DNA of 64,000 bases, taken from assembly GCA_021153565.1 (NCBI GenBank), contig JAJKJU010000178.1:1-64000 (forward strand), given 5' to 3'. Shown piece after piece: positions 11,131 to 24,081 of the stretch (position 1 is the stretch's first letter; each line of letters starts with the position of its first letter). A program made the position numbers and the translations under genes. The notes below the pieces were generated by a model that was not told the origin of the DNA, did no database searches, and saw only the letters and a program-made list of their open reading frames with translations. Origin of the DNA: Rhizobacter sp. GTDB lineage: Bacteria > Pseudomonadota > Gammaproteobacteria > Burkholderiales > Burkholderiaceae_C.

Positions 11131-12466
11131 GAGCAGACACCACGCAGGTCTTGTGTTCGATGTGATGCACGAACTCATCACGGAAGTGCTTGATCATGGC
11201 GCGCACCGGCATCGCAGCCGCGTCGCCCAGTGCACAGATCGTGCGGCCCTGGATGTTGTCGGCCACCGAGTTCAGGAGTTCGATGTCGGCCATCTTTCCA
11301 TGGCCGTGTTCGATGCGATCCACCATCCGCCACAGCCAGCCCGTGCCTTCTCGGCAGGGCGTGCACTGCCCACAGCTTTCGTGCTGGTAGAAGTAGGACA
11401 GCCGCAGCAGACTCTTGACCATGCAGCGCGTATCGTCCATCACGATAACAGCGCCCGAGCCCAGCATGGACCCGGCCTTGGCGATGGCGTCGTAGTCCAT
11501 CGTCGTGTCCATCATGATGTTCGCAGGCAGAACCGGCGCCGATGATCCGCCGGGGATGACGGCCTTCAGCGTGCGGCCGGGACGAACACCGCCGGCGAGT
11601 TCGAGAAGTTTCGAAAACGGCGTGCCCAAGGGCACTTCGAAATTACCGGGGAGTTGCACGTCGCCGACCACCGAGAAGATCTTCGTACCGCCGTTGTTCG
11701 GCTTACCGATCTCGAGGTAGGGCTGCCCGCCATTGTTGATGATCCACGGCACCGCGGCAAAGGTCTCGGTGTTGTTGATGGTCGTCGGTTTGCCATAAAG
11801 GCCATAGCTCGCGGGGAAAGGCGGCTTGAAGCGAGGCTGGCCCTTCTTGCCTTCCAGCGATTCGAGCAGCGCAGTTTCTTCGCCGCAGATGTAGGCACCG
11901 AAACCATGCGACGCATGCAACTGGAAGTTGTAGCCCGAGCCCATGATTCCCACGCCGAGGTAGCCCGCCTGACGCGCTTCTTCCAGCGCCTCTTCGAAGC
12001 GATCATACACCTCGAAGATCTCGCCATGGATGTAGTTGTAGCCAACGGCAATGCCCATGGCGTACGCCGCAATCGCCATGCCTTCGATGACGATGTGCGG
12101 ATTGAACATCAAGATGTCGCGGTCCTTGCAGGTGCCCGGCTCGCCTTCGTCCGAATTGCACACCAAGTACTTCGCACCTGGAAATTGCCGCGGCATGAAG
12201 CTCCACTTCAGGCCGGTCGGGAAACCCGCGCCTCCGCGGCCGCGCAGGCCCGAGGTTTTCACTTCCGCCACTACCTGCTCGGGCGTCATGCCCTCGCCGC
12301 CGTCCTGGCCGAGTATCTTGCGCAGCGCCTTGTAGCCGCCGCGCGCTTCATAGTCCTTGATCGACCAGTTGCGGCCGTTCAAGTCCGCATAGATCTGAGG
12401 GTTGATGTGGCGACCGTGGAAGCACGTCTCGGTGCCCGTCGCTTGGAATTTGGAGAGGTCCAGCAT
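11123..12466 (-). CDS. nuoF: NADH-quinone oxidoreductase subunit F
   Basis: NADH/FMN-binding subunit sequence; [13 protein letters not shown] motif. Confidence 0.96.
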   Translation of the reverse strand: MLDLSKFQATGTETCFHGRHINPQIYADLNGRNWSIKDYEARGGYKALRKILGQDGGEGMTPEQVVAEVKTSGLRGRGGAGFPTGLKWSFMPRQFPGAKYLVCNSDEGEPGTCKDRDILMFNPHIVIEGMAIAAYAMGIAVGYNYIHGEIFEVYDRFEEALEEARQAGYLGVGIMGSGYNFQLHASHGFGAYICGEETALLESLEGKKGQPRFKPPFPASYGLYGKPTTINNTETFAAVPWIINNGGQPYLEIGKPNNGGTKIFSVVGDVQLPGNFEVPLGTPFSKLLELAGGVRPGRTLKAVIPGGSSAPVLPANIMMDTTMDYDAIAKAGSMLGSGAVIVMDDTRCMVKSLLRLSYFYQHESCGQCTPCREGTGWLWRMVDRIEHGHGKMADIELLNSVADNIQGRTICALGDAAAMPVRAMIKHFRDEFVHHIEHKTCVVSAHA

Positions 12467-12485
12467 GTCGTTGGTGCTCTTCCGA

Positions 12486-13049
12486 CTACTTCGTGTTCGC
12501 GAGCATCGTGAGCAGCTCGTCGAGCCGCTCATTGCTCATGAAGCTGAGCATCTGCCGGTCGTTGACCAGCATCACTGGCGCATCGGCGCAGGCGCCCAGG
12601 CATTCGCTCTTTTGCACGGTGAACAGCCCATCGGGGGTGGTGCCGCCCTCTTCTACGCCCAAGCGCGAGCAGATGTGGTCAAGCGCAGCTTCGCCATCCC
12701 GCAACTGACAAGGCAGGTTGGTGCAAACGTTCAGCTTGTACTTTCCAAGCGGCTGCTGGTTGTACATGTTGTAGAAGGTCGTCACCTCGTGCACCGCGAT
12801 CGGCGCCATGCCGAGGTAGTCGGCCACGGCGAGCTCGCTGTCTTGCGAGACGTGGCCGAACTCCTGCTGCACGATCGCCAGGCAGGCCATCACAGCCGAC
12901 TGCTTCTGATCGGACGGGAACTTCGCGACCTCTCGGGCGAAGCGTTGTTGTATCGCTTCGGAAAGAAGCGACGGGCCTCCCATGGTCTCCTTGCTCCCCT
13001 CGGAGGACGGACGACGCGAAGCGGCAGCCTTGGGGTCGTCAGTCGTCAT
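12486..13049 (-). CDS. nuoE: NADH-quinone oxidoreductase subunit E
   Basis: 2Fe-2S thioredoxin-like subunit; operon position. Confidence 0.94.
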   Translation of the reverse strand: MTTDDPKAAASRRPSSEGSKETMGGPSLLSEAIQQRFAREVAKFPSDQKQSAVMACLAIVQQEFGHVSQDSELAVADYLGMAPIAVHEVTTFYNMYNQQPLGKYKLNVCTNLPCQLRDGEAALDHICSRLGVEEGGTTPDGLFTVQKSECLGACADAPVMLVNDRQMLSFMSNERLDELLTMLANTK

Positions 13050-14302
13050 CGGTCAATTTCTCCAAAAACGATGTCCATCGTACCGATGACCGCGACCGCG
13101 TCGGCAATCATGTGTCCGCGTGCCATTTCGTCAAGCGCCGCCAAGTGCGGGAAGCCTGGTGCACGGATCTTCAGTCGGTACGGCTTGTTCGCGCCGTCGC
13201 TCACGAGGTAGATGCCGAACTCACCCTTCGGATGCTCCACGGCCGCATAGGCCTCACCTTCGGGCACGTGAAAGCCTTCAGTGAAGAGCTTGAAGTGATG
13301 GATCAGCTCCTCCATGCTCGACTTCATCTCGACACGAGACGGCGGGGCCACCTTGTGATTGCTGGTGATAACTGGCAAGTTCGGGTTGGCACGCAACCAG
13401 TCGACGCACTGCTTGATGATGCGGTTGGACTGGCGCATCTCTTCGATTCGCACGAGATACCGGTCGTAGGTGTCCCCGTTGACCCCGATGGGGATATCGA
13501 AATCCATCTTGTCGTACACCTCGTACGGCTGCTTCTTGCGCAAGTCCCAGGCGATGCCCGAGCCGCGCAGCATGGGACCGGTAAAGCCGAGGTTCAGCGC
13601 GCGCTCGGGCGACACTACACCGATACCGACTGTGCGCTGCTTCCAGATGCGGTTGTCCGTCAGCAGCGTCTCATACTCGTCCATGTAGCTTGGGAAGCGC
13701 TTCACGAAGTCGTCGATGAAGTCGAGCAAAGAACCGCTGCGGTTCTCGTTCATCTTCGCCATTGCCTTCGCATTGCGGATCTTCGAGTACTTGTACTGCG
13801 GCATCGAGTCTGGCAGGTCGCGGTACACGCCGCCCGGACGATAGTAGGCCGCGTGCATTCGAGCACCCGACACCGCCTCGTACATGTCGAACAGGTCTTC
13901 TCGCTCGCGGAAGCAGTAGATGAAGATGTTCATCGCACCGCAGTCGAGTCCGTGCGCCCCCAGCCATAGCAGATGATTCAGCAGACGCGTGATTTCATCG
14001 AACATCACGCGGATGTACTGCGCCCGAATCGGGACATCGACACCAAGCAGCTTTTCGATCGCGAGGCAGTACGCATGCTCGTTAGACATCATCGACACGT
14101 AGTCGAGACGATCCATGTACGGCAGCGACTGGATGAAGGTGCGTGTCTCGGCGAGCTTCTCGGTGGCGCGGTGAAGCAAGCCGATGTGCGGGTCGGCGCG
14201 CTGGATGACCTCGCCGTCGAGCTCAAGCACGAGCCGGAGCACGCCGTGGGCTGCCGGATGCTGTGGCCCGAAGTTCAGGGTGTAGTTCTTGATCTCAGCC
14301 AT
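13046..14302 (-). CDS. nuoD: NADH-quinone oxidoreductase subunit D
   Basis: [22 protein letters not shown] motif. Confidence 0.97.
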   Translation of the reverse strand: MAEIKNYTLNFGPQHPAAHGVLRLVLELDGEVIQRADPHIGLLHRATEKLAETRTFIQSLPYMDRLDYVSMMSNEHAYCLAIEKLLGVDVPIRAQYIRVMFDEITRLLNHLLWLGAHGLDCGAMNIFIYCFREREDLFDMYEAVSGARMHAAYYRPGGVYRDLPDSMPQYKYSKIRNAKAMAKMNENRSGSLLDFIDDFVKRFPSYMDEYETLLTDNRIWKQRTVGIGVVSPERALNLGFTGPMLRGSGIAWDLRKKQPYEVYDKMDFDIPIGVNGDTYDRYLVRIEEMRQSNRIIKQCVDWLRANPNLPVITSNHKVAPPSRVEMKSSMEELIHHFKLFTEGFHVPEGEAYAAVEHPKGEFGIYLVSDGANKPYRLKIRAPGFPHLAALDEMARGHMIADAVAVIGTMDIVFGEIDR

Positions 14303-14898
14303 TACTGGAGACCGCCGTAGTTGTCTTCGCGAACGATTCGCGGGGTAATTTCGCGCGGCTCGATGGTGACCGGCTGGTAAATCACGCGCTTTTGCTCGGG
14401 GTCGTAGCGCATCTCGACGTGTCCAGATACCGGGAAGTCCTTGCGGAACGGGTGGCCGATAAAGCCGTAGTCGGTGAGGATGCGACGGAGATCGAGGTGG
14501 CCGTCGAAGATGATGCCGTAGAGGTCGAACGCTTCGCGTTCAAACCAGTTGGCGGCGCTCCAGACGTCGTTGAGCGACGCCACGGTGGGCACGTCATCGT
14601 CTTGTGCAAATACCTTCAGGCGGACACGCCAGTTTTGCGTGACCGACAGCAGGTGGCTAACGATGCAATAGCGCAGGCCGTCCCAGGGTTGATCCTTGTA
14701 GTTGGAATAGTCGACACCGCACAGGTCGATGAGTTGTTCGAACTTCAGCGCCGGGTCGTCACGCAGTGCGAGCGCGGCCTCGGTGTAATCGTCAGCGGAC
14801 ACGGTGATCGTAATCTCGCCGCGGTCGCTCACGAGGTGCTTGAGCTTGCTGCCGAGCACATTTTCGAGCGCCGCCTGAAGAGTTTCGAGTCGGGTCAT
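14302..14898 (-). CDS. nuoC: NADH-quinone oxidoreductase subunit C
   Basis: NuoC sequence; start [14 protein letters not shown]. Confidence 0.94.
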   Translation of the reverse strand: MTRLETLQAALENVLGSKLKHLVSDRGEITITVSADDYTEAALALRDDPALKFEQLIDLCGVDYSNYKDQPWDGLRYCIVSHLLSVTQNWRVRLKVFAQDDDVPTVASLNDVWSAANWFEREAFDLYGIIFDGHLDLRRILTDYGFIGHPFRKDFPVSGHVEMRYDPEQKRVIYQPVTIEPREITPRIVREDNYGGLQ

Positions 14899-15034
14899 GG
14901 CCGCCCCTCGTTCGATGAATACTTCGAACGGTCTTTCGAGGGGGCGCGATCCGGCCCTTCGATCGAGCCGAGGACATGCTTGGGAGCGGCCCGGCACTCA
15001 GCCCGCAACAGACAGTTCGTCGAAGTCTTCATAT

Positions 15035-15511
15035 TCACCGCGCGATCGTGTTTTCGCGGCGAATCTTCGCCTGCAGTTGGATGATTCCGTACAGCAACGC
15101 TTCTGCCGTCGGCGGGCAGCCAGGCACGTACACGTCGACCGGCACGATGCGATCGCAGCCGCGCACAACGGAGTAGCTGTAGTGATAGTAGCCGCCGCCG
15201 TTAGCGCATGAGCCCATGGACAGTACCCAGCGGGGTTCGGCCATCTGGTCGTACACCTTGCGCAATGCTGGAGCCATCTTGTTGCAAAGCGTACCAGCGA
15301 CGATCATCAGATCGGACTGACGAGGGCTGGGCCGGAACAGCATGCCGAATCGGTCGATGTCGTATCGGGCGGCGCCCGCGTGCATCATTTCTACCGCGCA
15401 ACACGCGAGGCCAAATGTCATCGGCCAGAGAGAACCGGTCTTGGACCAGTTGATGACGGTATCCAGACTCGTCGTGACGAATCCTTCTTTGAGAACGCCT
15501 TCGATGCCCAT
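15035..15511 (-). CDS. nuoB: NADH-quinone oxidoreductase subunit B
   Basis: NuoB 4Fe-4S protein ([24 protein letters not shown]). Confidence 0.97.
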   Translation of the reverse strand: MGIEGVLKEGFVTTSLDTVINWSKTGSLWPMTFGLACCAVEMMHAGAARYDIDRFGMLFRPSPRQSDLMIVAGTLCNKMAPALRKVYDQMAEPRWVLSMGSCANGGGYYHYSYSVVRGCDRIVPVDVYVPGCPPTAEALLYGIIQLQAKIRRENTIAR

Positions 15512-15514
15512 TGC

Positions 15515-15874
15515 TTACTCCCAGTCCAAGGCGCCCTTTTTCCACTCGTAAGCGAAGCCCACGACGAGGATGCCCAGGAAAATCATCATGGCCCAAAAGC
15601 CCGTGGCGCCGATTTCACGCAAGGACACCGCCCACGGGAAGAGGAAGGCGATCTCGAGGTCGAAAAGAATGAACAGGATGGCGACAAGGTAGTAGCGCAC
15701 ATCGAACTTCATACGAGCGTCTTCGAAGGCTTCAAAGCCGCACTCGTAGGGGGAATTCTTCGCCGCATCAGGACGGCGAGGGCCGAGCACAAAGCCGAGA
15801 ACCTGAGGCGCCACCCCGACTGCCACCCCTACCAAAATGAAGAGGATGACGGGCAGGTAGGGTTCCAGATTCAT
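15515..15874 (-). CDS. nuoA: NADH-quinone oxidoreductase subunit A
   Basis: NuoA sequence ([36 protein letters not shown]). Confidence 0.97.
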   Translation of the reverse strand: MNLEPYLPVILFILVGVAVGVAPQVLGFVLGPRRPDAAKNSPYECGFEAFEDARMKFDVRYYLVAILFILFDLEIAFLFPWAVSLREIGATGFWAMMIFLGILVVGFAYEWKKGALDWE

Positions 15875-15931
15875 GGTGACTTTGTGAGCTTGGCAATCGA
15901 AGGGGGCTGTAAAAGCCCCCTTCTAAAACAC

Positions 15932-16016
15932 TGGTGCCGTCGGCGAGACTCGAACTCGCACAGCTTTCGCCACTACCCCCTCAAGATAGCGTGTCTACCA
16001 ATTTCACCACGACGGC
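15932..16016 (-). tRNA. tRNA-Leu(GAG), CCA encoded
   Basis: Class II tRNA fold read on minus strand: gccgtcgtggtgaaattggtagacacgctatcTTGAGGGggtag...gttcgagtctcgccgacggcacca; loop TTGAGGG gives anticodon GAG. Confidence 0.93.
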
Positions 16017-16184
16017 CACTTGTGTAAAGCGGAGTTCAGTTTGCATGAGGAGTAGCTCTCTGAACAGCCTTGCATTCTAACCCCAAAGAAGGGCGATTCT
16101 ATGTGAGCAGCGGCGCTGCAGAACGGTTGTCGAACACGTTTCTGGAGCCCGGATGCATGGATATTCGCGCGATGACACATCTCA

Positions 16185-16343
16185 GAGGCTGGGAGTTTTT
16201 CGAGCGTGCCCGAGCAGCGCGTCAAGAGGCACCGGATCTAGGCGCAAAGCGCAGCCATAGCCCGGGCTATGGCGAGCATTTGCAACGACGAGCAGGGAGC
16301 TTTTGACGTGATGAGCGGGCATGATCGAAATACTCTCAGCCTC
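16185..16343. mobile_element. MITE family 1, complete copy (159 bp), flanks TCA/TCA
   Basis: GAGGCTGGGAGTTTTTCGA...TCGAAATACTCTCAGCCTC; flanks 16182-16184 and 16344-16346 are TCA. Confidence 0.9.
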
Positions 16344-16368
16344 TCAGACTCCATCCTGACTTACGAAA

Positions 16369-16791
16369 TCACTTCGTCGGAATGGCACCCGATGCTGCGG
16401 CGCTCGCAGGAGCAGCCGCCGTGGCATTCGTCGTCGGCGCAGGCGCGGCTCCCGTCGGAATCTGTGGCACGCCGCTTGCGGCTGGCGTGGGTGCGGTCAC
16501 CGGCGCACGGTCGAGCACGCTGCCTGTGGCACCACTCGGCACGGCCCGTGCACGGTCATTCGACAAGTAAGCCAGACCCAAGGTACACACGAAGAACACG
16601 GCCGCGCAAACCGCCGTCGATCGAGACAAGAAGTTTGCGCTGCCGGTGGCTCCGAAGAGGCTGCCCGATGCGCCACTGCCGAAGGACGCGCCCATGTCGG
16701 CGCCCTTGCCGTGCTGCACCAGCACCAGCCCGATCATCACGAGTGCCGCGAAGATCTGGATCATCACTACAACATTCAGCAACCAGCTCAT
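16369..16791 (-). CDS. secG: Preprotein translocase subunit SecG
   Basis: Start MSWLLNVVVMIQIFAALVMIGLVLVQHGKGADMGASFGSG. Confidence 0.95.
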   Translation of the reverse strand: MSWLLNVVVMIQIFAALVMIGLVLVQHGKGADMGASFGSGASGSLFGATGSANFLSRSTAVCAAVFFVCTLGLAYLSNDRARAVPSGATGSVLDRAPVTAPTPAASGVPQIPTGAAPAPTTNATAAAPASAAASGAIPTK

Positions 16792-16832
16792 TTTTTTACT
16801 CAGCTCCAGGGAAATTCGTTGGGCATTGGCCT

Positions 16833-17576
16833 TCAGGCCGCAGCTCGACAGATGGCGGTGAAATCCGCCGCCTTGAGGGACGCGCCCCCGATCAGCCCGC
16901 CGTCGATGTCGGGCTGCGAAAACAGAACCGCGGCGTTGTCGGGCCTGACGCTGCCGCCATACAGAATCTGCATCTCGCCGGACTTCGGCGTCGCCGCATG
17001 CAGCTGCGTGCGCAGCAGCCCATGCACCGCCTGCGCTTGCTCCGGCGTCGCAGTCTTTCCGGTGCCGATGGCCCATACGGGCTCGTATGCGACCACGATT
17101 TGCGAAATGCAGTGCCCAAGCGTGTGGATGACGGCAGACATCTGGCGCTTGACCACCTTGTCGGTCCGGTTCGCCTCACGCTCGTCCAGCGTTTCACCGA
17201 CGCACACAATTGGAATGAGCTTGTGTGCGAGCGCGATTTTGGCCTTGTCGGCCACCAGTTGATCAGACTCGGCGTGGTAAGCACGGCGCTCGGAGTGGCC
17301 GACGATCACGTACTTGCAGCCGAACTCAGCCAGCATCGCGGCGGACACTTCGCCTGTGTAGGCACCCGCCTCGTGCGAGGAGCAATCCTGCCCTCCCCAG
17401 CCGATGTGCTTGTCGCCCTGCAATGACAGTGCGACTTCCGAGAGGTACGGGAAAGGGGCGCATACGGCAACATCGGCCACGAATGGCCCCGCCTCTTCGA
17501 TGCCAGCTAACAATTCCGCGTTGGCACGTCGGTTGCCATTCATCTTCCAATTGCCGACTACCAGTTTGCGTCGCAT
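16833..17576 (-). CDS. tpiA: Triosephosphate isomerase
   Basis: [15 protein letters not shown] and [20 protein letters not shown] motifs. Confidence 0.97.
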   Translation of the reverse strand: MRRKLVVGNWKMNGNRRANAELLAGIEEAGPFVADVAVCAPFPYLSEVALSLQGDKHIGWGGQDCSSHEAGAYTGEVSAAMLAEFGCKYVIVGHSERRAYHAESDQLVADKAKIALAHKLIPIVCVGETLDEREANRTDKVVKRQMSAVIHTLGHCISQIVVAYEPVWAIGTGKTATPEQAQAVHGLLRTQLHAATPKSGEMQILYGGSVRPDNAAVLFSQPDIDGGLIGGASLKAADFTAICRAAA

Positions 17577-17593
17577 TCTTGTTGCCTCCCCAT

Positions 17594-18580
17594 TCACCAT
17601 TGCAAAACCAGCTTGCCGATGTGCTGGTTTGATTCCATCAAGGCGTGGGCCTGCACGACGTGATGGGCCGGAAAGACCTGGTGGATCACCGGCTTGACCT
17701 TGCCGGTTTCCAACCGCGGCCAGACGTTCTCGCGCAAAGCCTTCGCGATTGCCGCCTTGAACTGGATGGATCGCGGACGCAGCGTCGAGCCGGTGATGGT
17801 CAAGCGTCGACGCAGCACGGCTCCCGCATCGATTTGTGCCTTCACGCCACCCTGGACGGCAATGATGACGAGGCGGCCATCGTCATCCAGACAATCGAGC
17901 TCACGCGCGATGTAGTCGCCGGCAACCATGTCGAGAATGACATTGACGCCCCGCCCCTCGGTGATGCGCTTCACCTCGACCACGAAATCGTGGGTCTTGT
18001 AGTTGATAGCTTCGTCGGCGCCCAGCGCGGTGCAGGCCGCGGCCTTTTCGTTCGACCCCACAGTGACAATGACCTTTGCGCCGGCCGCTTTCGCCAACTG
18101 AATCGCCGTCACACCGATGCCGCTGCTGCCGCCCTGGATCAACAGTGTCTCGGCGGGTTGCAAATGTCCGCGATCGAATACGTTCGACCAGACGGTGAAG
18201 AAGGTTTCGGGCAGGCTTGCAGCTTCGACGTCGCTCAGATTAGCGGGCACCGGCAAGACCTGGCCGACTGGAGCCACGCACAGCTCGGCGTATCCACCGC
18301 CAGCCACCAGCGCGCAGACGCGGTCGCCTAGCTTGAAGCCAGCCTGCGCCATCGCCGCCTGATCACCAGCAACAATCACCCCCGCGACTTCCAACCCGGG
18401 CAAATCCGACGCTCCCGGAGGAACCGGATACATCCCTTTGCGCTGAAGCACGTCCGGCCTGTTGACGCCGGAAGCCGCCACACGGATAAGCACCTCGCCT
18501 TGACCCGCGACAGGGTCGGGACGAACGGCGAGTCGCAGGACTTCCGGAGCCCCGTAAGACGTGATCTCGATGGCTTTCAT
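17594..18580 (-). CDS. NAD(P)H-quinone oxidoreductase, zinc-type MDR family
   Basis: Quinone oxidoreductase fold; start [17 protein letters not shown]. Confidence 0.9.
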   Translation of the reverse strand: MKAIEITSYGAPEVLRLAVRPDPVAGQGEVLIRVAASGVNRPDVLQRKGMYPVPPGASDLPGLEVAGVIVAGDQAAMAQAGFKLGDRVCALVAGGGYAELCVAPVGQVLPVPANLSDVEAASLPETFFTVWSNVFDRGHLQPAETLLIQGGSSGIGVTAIQLAKAAGAKVIVTVGSNEKAAACTALGADEAINYKTHDFVVEVKRITEGRGVNVILDMVAGDYIARELDCLDDDGRLVIIAVQGGVKAQIDAGAVLRRRLTITGSTLRPRSIQFKAAIAKALRENVWPRLETGKVKPVIHQVFPAHHVVQAHALMESNQHIGKLVLQW

Positions 18581-18585
18581 CTTGC

Positions 18586-18613
18586 GTGAAAGGTGAAACG
18601 TGAAAGGCGAACC
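18586..18613. repeat. Degenerate heptad array GTGAAAG-GTGAAAC-GTGAAAG-GCGAACC
   Basis: Direct reading; 6 nt upstream of the qor-like start codon. Confidence 0.7.
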
Positions 18614-18680
18614 ATGACATAACGGGCAAGACGTGGCGTGCATGGCACGCCTCACCTCTCACCCGTCACATTTCATTGGG

Positions 18681-20795
18681 TCACTCGTGCGAGGACTGCG
18701 GTTCGCGATCGAGCAGCGCCTTCATGGATAGCTTGACGCGCCCCTTTTCGTCGGTCTCGAGCACCTTGACCTTGACGATTTGGCCTTCCTTGAGGAAGTC
18801 GGTGACCTTCTCGACGCGCTGGTGCGCGATCTGGCTGATGTGCAGCAGACCGTCCTTGCCCGGCAGCAGGTTCACGAGCGCGCCGAAGTCGAGGATCTTG
18901 GTGATCGGGCCTTCGTAGACCTTGCCCACTTCGACTTCCGCCGTAATCTCTTCGATGCGCTTCTTCGCGTACTCCGCCTTGTCGGCATCGGTGGATGCAA
19001 TGGTGATGGTGCCGTCTTCGCCAATATCGATCGTGGTGCCGGTCTCTTCGGTCAGCGCACGGATGGTCGCGCCGCCCTTGCCGATCACGTCACGGATCTT
19101 CTCGGGGTTGATCTTCATCGTATACAGGCGCGGAGCGAACTGCGATACCTCGGTCTTTGCACCGCCCATGGCCTCAACCATTTTGCCGAGGATGTGCATG
19201 CGGGCTTCTTTGGCCTGGGCCAGTGCCACTTGCATGATTTCCTTGGTGATGCCCTGGATCTTGATGTCCATCTGCAAGGCGGTCACGCCGGTGGTCGTCC
19301 CAGCCACCTTGAAGTCCATGTCGCCCAGGTGATCTTCGTCCCCGAGAATGTCGGTCAGCACCGCGAAGCGGTTGCCTTCCTTGATGAGGCCCATGGCGAT
19401 GCCGGCGACGTGCGCCTTCATCGGAACGCCGGCGTCCATCAGCGCGAGACAGCCGCCGCACACCGAGGCCATTGAGGAAGAACCGTTCGACTCGGTGATT
19501 TCAGACACCACGCGCATCGAATACGGGAATTCGCCACGGTCCGGCAGCACGGCAACCAGTGCGCGCTTGGCCAGACGGCCATGGCCGATTTCGCGACGCT
19601 TCGGAGTACCCACGCGACCCGTTTCCCCAGTGGCGAACGGAGGCATGTTGTAGTGAAGCATGAAGTGTTCGCTGAACTCTCCAGCAAGGGCATCGATCTT
19701 CTGCGAATCGCGATCAGTGCCGAGCGTGGCGGCCACCAGCGCCTGCGTTTCACCGCGGGTGAACAGTGCGGAGCCGTGAACGCGCGGCAGCACGCCGTTG
19801 CGGATCTCGATGTTGCGCACGGTGCGGGTATCGCGACCGTCGATGCGTGGCTCGCCCGCCAGGATCTGGCTGCGAACGATCTTGGCTTCGATGTCGAAGA
19901 GGACATTGTCGACCTTGACCTTGTCGAAGTCCACACCTTCTTCTGTCAGTGCTCCGATGGTGAAAGCGGTGACTTCACGCGTGGCTTGCGTGCGGGCCTG
20001 CTTGGAGCGGATCTGGTAGGCGGCGCGCAGTTTCTCTTCGGCCAATGCCGTGACCTTGGCGATGAAAGCTTCGTCCTTGTCGGCGGGCTTCCAGTCCCAG
20101 GCCGGCTTGCCGGCCTGGCGCACCAGGTCATTGATCGCGGCGATGGCGATGTTGCCTTGATCGTGACCGAAGACGACGCCGCCGAGCATCACTTCTTCGC
20201 TCAGCTGCCTGGCTTCGGATTCGACCATCAGCACAGCGGCCTGCGTGCCGGCGACGACGAGGTCCATCTGCGATTCGACCAGTTGGGTCTTTGTCGGGTT
20301 CAGCACGTACTGGCCGTTGATGTAACCCACGCGAGCGGCACCGATCGGGCCGTTGAAAGGCAGACCGGAAATCGCCATCGCAGCGCTGGCGCCGATGAGC
20401 GAAGGAATGTCGGCCGCGACTTCAGGGTTCAGCGACAGGACGTGGATGACGACCTGGACTTCGTTGTAGAAGCCTTCGGGGAAGAGCGGACGCAGCGGAC
20501 GGTCGATGAGGCGCGAGGTCAGCGTCTCGAGTTCGCTCGGCCGGCCTTCACGCTTGAAGAAGCTGCCCGGGATCTTGCCGGCGGCGTAGGTCTTCTCGAT
20601 GTAGTCAACGGTTAGAGGAAAGAAATCCTGTCCCGGCTTGGCGCTCTTCGCGCCGACCACTGTGGCCAGGACGACCGTGTCCTCGACGTTGACAATGACC
20701 GCACCACTCGCCTGGCGGGCGATTTCGCCGGTTTCTAGCGTGACGGTGTGCTGACCCCATTGGAAGGTCTTGGTGACTTTGTTGAACATGCTCAT
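18681..20795 (-). CDS. pnp: Polyribonucleotide nucleotidyltransferase
   Basis: PNPase sequence with C-terminal KH and S1 domains; next to rpsO. Confidence 0.97.
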   Translation of the reverse strand: MSMFNKVTKTFQWGQHTVTLETGEIARQASGAVIVNVEDTVVLATVVGAKSAKPGQDFFPLTVDYIEKTYAAGKIPGSFFKREGRPSELETLTSRLIDRPLRPLFPEGFYNEVQVVIHVLSLNPEVAADIPSLIGASAAMAISGLPFNGPIGAARVGYINGQYVLNPTKTQLVESQMDLVVAGTQAAVLMVESEARQLSEEVMLGGVVFGHDQGNIAIAAINDLVRQAGKPAWDWKPADKDEAFIAKVTALAEEKLRAAYQIRSKQARTQATREVTAFTIGALTEEGVDFDKVKVDNVLFDIEAKIVRSQILAGEPRIDGRDTRTVRNIEIRNGVLPRVHGSALFTRGETQALVAATLGTDRDSQKIDALAGEFSEHFMLHYNMPPFATGETGRVGTPKRREIGHGRLAKRALVAVLPDRGEFPYSMRVVSEITESNGSSSMASVCGGCLALMDAGVPMKAHVAGIAMGLIKEGNRFAVLTDILGDEDHLGDMDFKVAGTTTGVTALQMDIKIQGITKEIMQVALAQAKEARMHILGKMVEAMGGAKTEVSQFAPRLYTMKINPEKIRDVIGKGGATIRALTEETGTTIDIGEDGTITIASTDADKAEYAKKRIEEITAEVEVGKVYEGPITKILDFGALVNLLPGKDGLLHISQIAHQRVEKVTDFLKEGQIVKVKVLETDEKGRVKLSMKALLDREPQSSHE

Positions 20796-20959
20796 ATTTC
20801 GGATCTCCGGTTATAGCGAGCGCCTTGTGGGGCGGCGCTCTTGTCCTCGGAGCGAAGGCATCCTGGCGCGATGCCATTCCAGCGAGACTTCATCCCAGCT
20901 CACAGCGAGAGAAACGTCGATGGAATGACACATCGTCATCGATGGGTGCCCAGCTCCAA

Positions 20960-21001
20960 ACACAAAGAGCCTGTGCTGGACAGTTTTCCAGACAGGCTCT
21001 T
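20960..21001 (-). terminator. rpsO-pnp intergenic stem-loop (terminator or RNase processing site)
   Basis: AGAGCCTG...TGGA-cagttt-TCCA...CAGGCTCT nested inverted repeat, U-rich afterwards on minus strand. Confidence 0.65.
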
Positions 21002-21017
21002 CGATCTCATCGGCTGC

Positions 21018-21278
21018 TTACTTGCGCAGACCCAGCTTTTGGATCAGTGCGGTGTAGCGGTCCGCGTCAGTTCTCTTCAAGTACGCAAGAAGGCTCTTGC
21101 GGGTGTTGACCATCTTCAACAGGCCGCGGCGGCCGTGATGGTCCTTCAAGTGGAGCTTGAAGTGGGGGGTGAGGTCGTTGATGCGTGCAGTCAGCAGAGC
21201 GACCTGGACTTCGGGGGACCCGGTGTCGGCGGCGCCGCGTGCGTTTTCCTTGACGATCGCGCCCTTGTTGATGCTCAT
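21018..21278 (-). CDS. rpsO: 30S ribosomal protein S15
   Basis: [49 protein letters not shown]. Confidence 0.97.
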   Translation of the reverse strand: MSINKGAIVKENARGAADTGSPEVQVALLTARINDLTPHFKLHLKDHHGRRGLLKMVNTRKSLLAYLKRTDADRYTALIQKLGLRK

Positions 21279-21424
21279 GATGTTTCCTGTGGTCAGGTCC
21301 GTGCGTCCGATGTGGCGGGGCAGCGGTTTCCTGGTGTTGAACTTGCGGTCGCCGGTGAAACCGACCAGCGCCGTGCGGGGGACTTCACCTTTTCGAATGA
21401 TTCGTGCAAGGCAAAGCCAGTCAA

Positions 21425-22585
21425 TTATAGCGGATGAGACTGGATCGCCTGCTTCAACCGCCCTACCCCAAGGGTAAGTCGACCCGGATCTTGCGAAGCG
21501 AAGCACCAGCGCAGCCAGCCTTCGGCCTCGTCGCCGAAAGCAGCGCCAGGGGCAATGCCAAGGCCGACAGACGACACAAGGTGCTTGGCAAAGGCGAGGG
21601 AATCCTTCTGACCCTCGACTCGGAAGAAGGCATACATGCCGCCCAAGGGATTGGCGACCTGCACTCCCGGAACGGCCGCCAACTGCGGGATCAATGTGTC
21701 CCGGCAGTTTTTCATGCGCCGGACGAGGCCGGGAACGAATTCTTCGGCATGGGCCAGAGCTGCGAGGCCGGCTCGTTGTACGAACACCGGGGCACAGGAG
21801 GTGTTGAACTCAATGAGCTTTCCCGCATCGGCGATGAAATCGGGCGGCGCGACCATCCAGCCCAGACGCCAGCCGGTCATCAGGAAGCTCTTTGAGAAAC
21901 TGTGCACGACAACGAGACGATCATCGGCGACGGCAATGTCGAGAAAGCTCGGCGCGGCCCGGGCGCCTTCAGCGAAATACATTCGCTCGTAAACCTCGTC
22001 GGCGACAACCCAGGTGCCGGTACGGCGGCAGTGATCCAGGATTGCTTGTTGATCGTCGCGGGTGAGCGTCCAGCCGGTGGGATTGTTGGGGGCGTTGACG
22101 AGGAGAACGGCGGTCTTGTCGGTGACGGTTGACAACAACTCGTCCAAGTCGAGATGCCACCCGTCACCCGGGCTGCGAAGCGACACCCGCTTCACGTTTG
22201 CGCCGAGGATCGCCGGTTGCGATGTCAAGTTCGGCCACAGAGGCACGACCGCCACCACCTCGTCGCCTGCCCCGGCGAGGGCCTGCATCGCGACCATCAA
22301 CGCGCTGACACCCGACGACGTCACCGCGATCCGATCCGCACTCACCGCAGGATGCAAGTCACTCATGTAGCGTGCAATCGCCTCGCGCAACTCCGGAATG
22401 CCGAGGTTGTTCGCATAAAAGGTCTCGCCGCGGCGAAGCGACTCGATTGCCGCATCCTTCACGAATCCCGGCGTCGGCTCATCGCTTTCACCGAACCAGA
22501 ACGCGAGGACGTCGTGGCGCCCCGTGCCGGCATTCGCAACTTCCCGAATCTTTGACCCAGGCAAATCGCGGATCACGCTTCTCAT
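21425..22585 (-). CDS. Pyridoxal phosphate-dependent aminotransferase (class I/II)
   Basis: NAPNNPTGW and [15 protein letters not shown] motifs; start [12 protein letters not shown]; upstream ORF extension is non-native. Confidence 0.93.
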   Translation of the reverse strand: MRSVIRDLPGSKIREVANAGTGRHDVLAFWFGESDEPTPGFVKDAAIESLRRGETFYANNLGIPELREAIARYMSDLHPAVSADRIAVTSSGVSALMVAMQALAGAGDEVVAVVPLWPNLTSQPAILGANVKRVSLRSPGDGWHLDLDELLSTVTDKTAVLLVNAPNNPTGWTLTRDDQQAILDHCRRTGTWVVADEVYERMYFAEGARAAPSFLDIAVADDRLVVVHSFSKSFLMTGWRLGWMVAPPDFIADAGKLIEFNTSCAPVFVQRAGLAALAHAEEFVPGLVRRMKNCRDTLIPQLAAVPGVQVANPLGGMYAFFRVEGQKDSLAFAKHLVSSVGLGIAPGAAFGDEAEGWLRWCFASQDPGRLTLGVGRLKQAIQSHPL

Positions 22586-22594
22586 GGCCACTCC

Positions 22595-22622
22595 AAAAAA
22601 ATGCGGCTGCTGGTGCAGCCGC
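22595..22622 (-). terminator. Intrinsic-terminator-like hairpin just upstream of the aminotransferase
   Basis: Minus strand GCGGCTGC-ACCA-GCAGCCGC-ATTTTTTT. Confidence 0.8.
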
Positions 22623-22660
22623 TGGTTGGAGATTATCTTGCAGTGCCTTGTTTGCGCAGA

Positions 22661-22818
22661 GAGGCTGAGAGTATTTCGAGCGTGTCCGAGCAGCACGTCA
22701 AAAGGCGCCTGATCCAGGCGCAAAGCGCAGCCATAGCTTGGCTATGGCGAGCATTTTCAACGACGAGCAGGGGGCGTTTGGCGTGATGAGCGGGCATGAT
22801 CGAAAAACTCTCAGCCTC
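22661..22818. mobile_element. MITE family 1, complete copy (158 bp), flanks AGA/AGA
   Basis: GAGGCTGAGAGTATTTCGA...TCGAAAAACTCTCAGCCTC; flanks 22658-22660 and 22819-22821 are AGA. Confidence 0.88.
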
Positions 22819-22837
22819 AGAGGGACGCGCATTTTCT

Positions 22838-23872
22838 TCAAGCAGCGTGCAGCGGCCACCTGGGCCTCACGTTGAACGTGTAGCACTTGTTGGCCTTCGC
22901 GATCCCGCGCTGCAGCCTCATCGCCGCGGCCAGAGCGATCATCGCCCCGTTGTCAGTACACAGCGACAACTCCGGGTAGTGCACTCGCACCTGCCGCCTC
23001 ATGCACTCGGCATTCAGCATTTCTCGCAGGCGTGAATTCGCGCCGACGCCGCCTGCCACCACCAGGCGCTTCAGCCCCGTCTCTTTCAAGGCTGCCACCG
23101 ACTTGCGAGCCAGCACTTCCGCGATCGCCTCCTGGGTGGACGCCGCCAAATTCGCCTTGTCCTGTTCGCAGACGTTGGTGCCCATTTTCATGAGCTGCGT
23201 GCGCACCGCCGTCTTCAGGCCAGCAAAGGAAAAATCCAGGTTCCCGCTGTGAAGCAAGGGGCGCGGAAGATCGAAAGTCGCAGCGTCGCCGAACTCCGCA
23301 AGCCTCGCCAACGCGGGCCCCCCGGGATACCCGAGCCCCATCAACTTGGCTGACTTATCGAAGGCTTCGCCTGCGGCATCGTCGATGGTTTCTCCGAGCA
23401 ATTCGTATTCGCCCACATCGTCGACCCGCATCAACTGCGTGTGCCCGCCCGAAACAAGCAGGGCAACAAATGGGAACTCGGGCGGATCCTTCGATAGGAA
23501 TGGCGAGAGCAAATGCCCTTCGAGGTGATGCACGCCCATGACAGGCTTGCCCAATGCCGCGCCCAGCGCGCAGGCCACGCCCGCGCCCACAAGCAATGCG
23601 CCGGCCAGGCCGGGACCCTGTGTAAAAGCCACGACGTCAATTTCGTCGAGCGGCACGCCTGCTTCGGCGAGCACCATGCGTGTCAAGGGCAGGACCCGGC
23701 GAATGTGGTCACGCGACGCCAGTTCCGGCACCACACCACCATAGGCTTGATGCATGTCGATCTGACTGTGCAGGGCATGGGCACGCAGTTCGGGCACGCC
23801 GGCCGTGTCCGCGCAGCGCACAAGCGCGACGCCCGTTTCGTCGCAGGACGACTCGACTCCGAGGATGTTCAT
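22838..23872 (-). CDS. tsaD: tRNA N6-adenosine threonylcarbamoyltransferase
   Basis: [18 protein letters not shown] and [12 protein letters not shown] motifs. Confidence 0.97.
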   Translation of the reverse strand: MNILGVESSCDETGVALVRCADTAGVPELRAHALHSQIDMHQAYGGVVPELASRDHIRRVLPLTRMVLAEAGVPLDEIDVVAFTQGPGLAGALLVGAGVACALGAALGKPVMGVHHLEGHLLSPFLSKDPPEFPFVALLVSGGHTQLMRVDDVGEYELLGETIDDAAGEAFDKSAKLMGLGYPGGPALARLAEFGDAATFDLPRPLLHSGNLDFSFAGLKTAVRTQLMKMGTNVCEQDKANLAASTQEAIAEVLARKSVAALKETGLKRLVVAGGVGANSRLREMLNAECMRRQVRVHYPELSLCTDNGAMIALAAAMRLQRGIAKANKCYTFNVRPRWPLHAA

Positions 23873-24081
23873 GCGAGCAGTTTACGAGGGACCCGTTGAT
23901 CCCAGCGTCGTGACAGTCGGACCATTTGAATTGGCTTACTAACAACTCGAAACAGGATTTGTCCAGAGTTTTCCCTTGTTCATTAAGAATTGCCTTTCTT
24001 GCATGACGCGCTGCCGCTACTCTGCGGACTCCCCATAGAGCGTCTGTCTCGAAGCAGCCGCCACGAAAGATCATCAGAGCG

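Noticed and set aside
15903-15925. Terminator between nuoA and tRNA-Leu (GGGGGCT..AGCCCCC)
   Set aside because: Good stem but no clear U tract and it lies upstream of nuoA; function unclear, so not called.
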